IMG/VR virus record: IMGVR_UViG_3300025030_000327
Location: 1-30,797 of that record
Direction: 5' to 3' (one strand)
Origin: a virus
DNA: 30,797 nt
Shown here: piece after piece, positions 30,049 to 30,797 of the stretch
Position numbering within the stretch: the stretch's first letter is position 1
How the letters are laid out: each line of letters opens with the position of its first letter
Translations under genes and position numbers: made by a program
The notes under the pieces: generated by a model
What the model saw: only the letters and a program-made list of their open reading frames with translations
Told to the model about the DNA's origin: nothing
Databases searched by the model: none

Positions 30049-30797
30049 GCGTAAACAACGTCTTCCTTGAATTGTTTATTCAAATCTACATTTTCTAATT
30101 GAAAAACTGAGCCAATGTCATCAAAATCCTCTCTTTGCTGCACAAAACCAATAAAATTGATTTCGGTATAAAGATTTGCAACTTCCAACTCCGTTAAGTC
30201 CGTCGCTGTTTGTCCAGGTTCGTCAGAAAATAATAACACATATTTTATTGCATTTTCTGTCCAATTGAATTGAATCCGATTCGTTGCAATATCATACAAA
30301 ATGTCATAACTCAATTCCACTGACCCGCGCGCCGCATCAATTTCTTGTGCCGCGAAAGATAAATCATTGGGCGTGCAAGGCAGCAAAGGGTAATTTGGAT
30401 TCAAACCATGACATTCAACATTTGGACCATAGTCTTCTTCGAACGTCAGAGGCAAATCGAGCAACCAAACTTTATAAAAATTATTATCTAAATTAGACGC
30501 AGTTCGTAACACTGATTTTATCTCTGACATATACACACTCATAGAACCAGATCTGTCAATTATCATCACAATGTCATAATATTTTCGTTCGACGCCCGAG
30601 TAGTCGTCTATAATTCCATTGCAATCGTTATCAATCTCATCGCCACAAATATCTTTTGCTGCTGGCAAAATTTGTCCTTCACATTTCCATTTTGCATTTT
30701 TACACATTTTTATACCTGCTCTACAAGGAGAGTGTATCACTGTGTTGGTTGGACCTTCGTAACAAAGTTCCAACGAGGAATCTATTATATTGTCCAT
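30039..30797 (-). CDS. VWA-domain protein with MopE-type metal-binding motif, possibly partial
   Basis: The frame reaches the window edge, which ends exactly on an ATG, so the gene may start there or continue further. Residues 1-70 contain a cysteine-rich repeat of the type known from bacterial secreted proteins (ELCYEGP, then CRAGIKMCKNAKWKCEGQ, then CGDEIDNDCNGIIDD), where the DxDNDCNGxxDD loop is the putative metal-binding MopE/thrombospondin-3-like motif. A von Willebrand A domain follows: YYDIVMIIDRSGSM, with DRSGS as the MIDAS metal site, and YVLLFSDEPG with a further MIDAS acid. Such domains mediate protein or surface adhesion. I infer a virion-surface or host-contact role. No signal peptide is visible. 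The family is more usual in cellular bacteria. Confidence 0.75.
   Translation of the reverse strand: MDNIIDSSLELCYEGPTNTVIHSPCRAGIKMCKNAKWKCEGQILPAAKDICGDEIDNDCNGIIDDYSGVERKYYDIVMIIDRSGSMSVYMSEIKSVLRTASNLDNNFYKVWLLDLPLTFEEDYGPNVECHGLNPNYPLLPCTPNDLSFAAQEIDAARGSVELSYDILYDIATNRIQFNWTENAIKYVLLFSDEPGQTATDLTELEVANLYTEINFIGFVQQREDFDDIGSVFQLENVDLNKQFKEDVVYACH

Overview
The window is a stretch of an AT-rich tailed-phage genome (contractile tail, T4-like architecture). All genes I accept lie on the minus strand, so transcription runs from position 30797 toward 1. The virion genes follow the T4 order: neck protein (gp13-like), head completion (gp14-like), tail completion (gp15-like), tail sheath (gp18-like), tail tube (gp19-like), and a T4 gp26-family baseplate/hub assembly protein. 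Then come the tape measure, a LysM/gp53-like wedge protein and large baseplate proteins. I found no integrase, repressor, tRNA or CRISPR array. TAA, TAG and TGA are all used as stops, so the code looks standard. The host cannot be named. A phage with T4-type morphogenesis from an AT-rich bacterium is the most I can say.

Layout in the direction of transcription. (1) 30797-29513: a von Willebrand A protein with a bacterial MopE-type metal-binding motif, cut by or starting at the window edge, and two small unknown genes. (2) 29475-12020: the neck/tail/baseplate module, with two GIY-YIG homing endonucleases, one homing-endonuclease scar, a candidate frameshift site just upstream of the tape-measure region, and a tiny zinc-finger gene. 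(3) 12005-2325: DNA metabolism. It holds a short family A DNA polymerase, a tubulin/FtsZ-like protein, a gp32-like single-strand binding protein, a UvsX-like recombinase, an HNH homing endonuclease, a 5'-3' exonuclease/RNase H, an EDxHD homing endonuclease, a DnaB/gp41-like helicase and a class II ribonucleotide reductase. (4) 2323-1: a degenerate LAGLIDADG-like protein, two unknown small genes, a GroES-like co-chaperonin, a 5'-deoxyribonucleotidase and a truncated gene of 23-residue DGPA repeats.

How it fits together: the reductase and nucleotidase manage dNTPs, while helicase, polymerase, SSB, recombinase and exonuclease form a replication/recombination set. The rest builds and completes the tail. 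The polymerase is of the PolA/T7 type although its partners and the virion genes are T4-like, so the genome is a mosaic.

Most interesting points: the divergent tubulin-like gene wedged between polymerase and SSB; six homing-endonuclease-like genes or remnants at gene boundaries; a TTAAATAGTTT element found only upstream of tail tube, tail sheath and neck genes (candidate late promoter); a run of seven T that could join the gp26-like protein to a downstream ORF lacking an ATG; and a MORN-like repeat gene with nearly identical 69-bp units. Protein assignments come from reading motifs and remembered family patterns, not from database searches.
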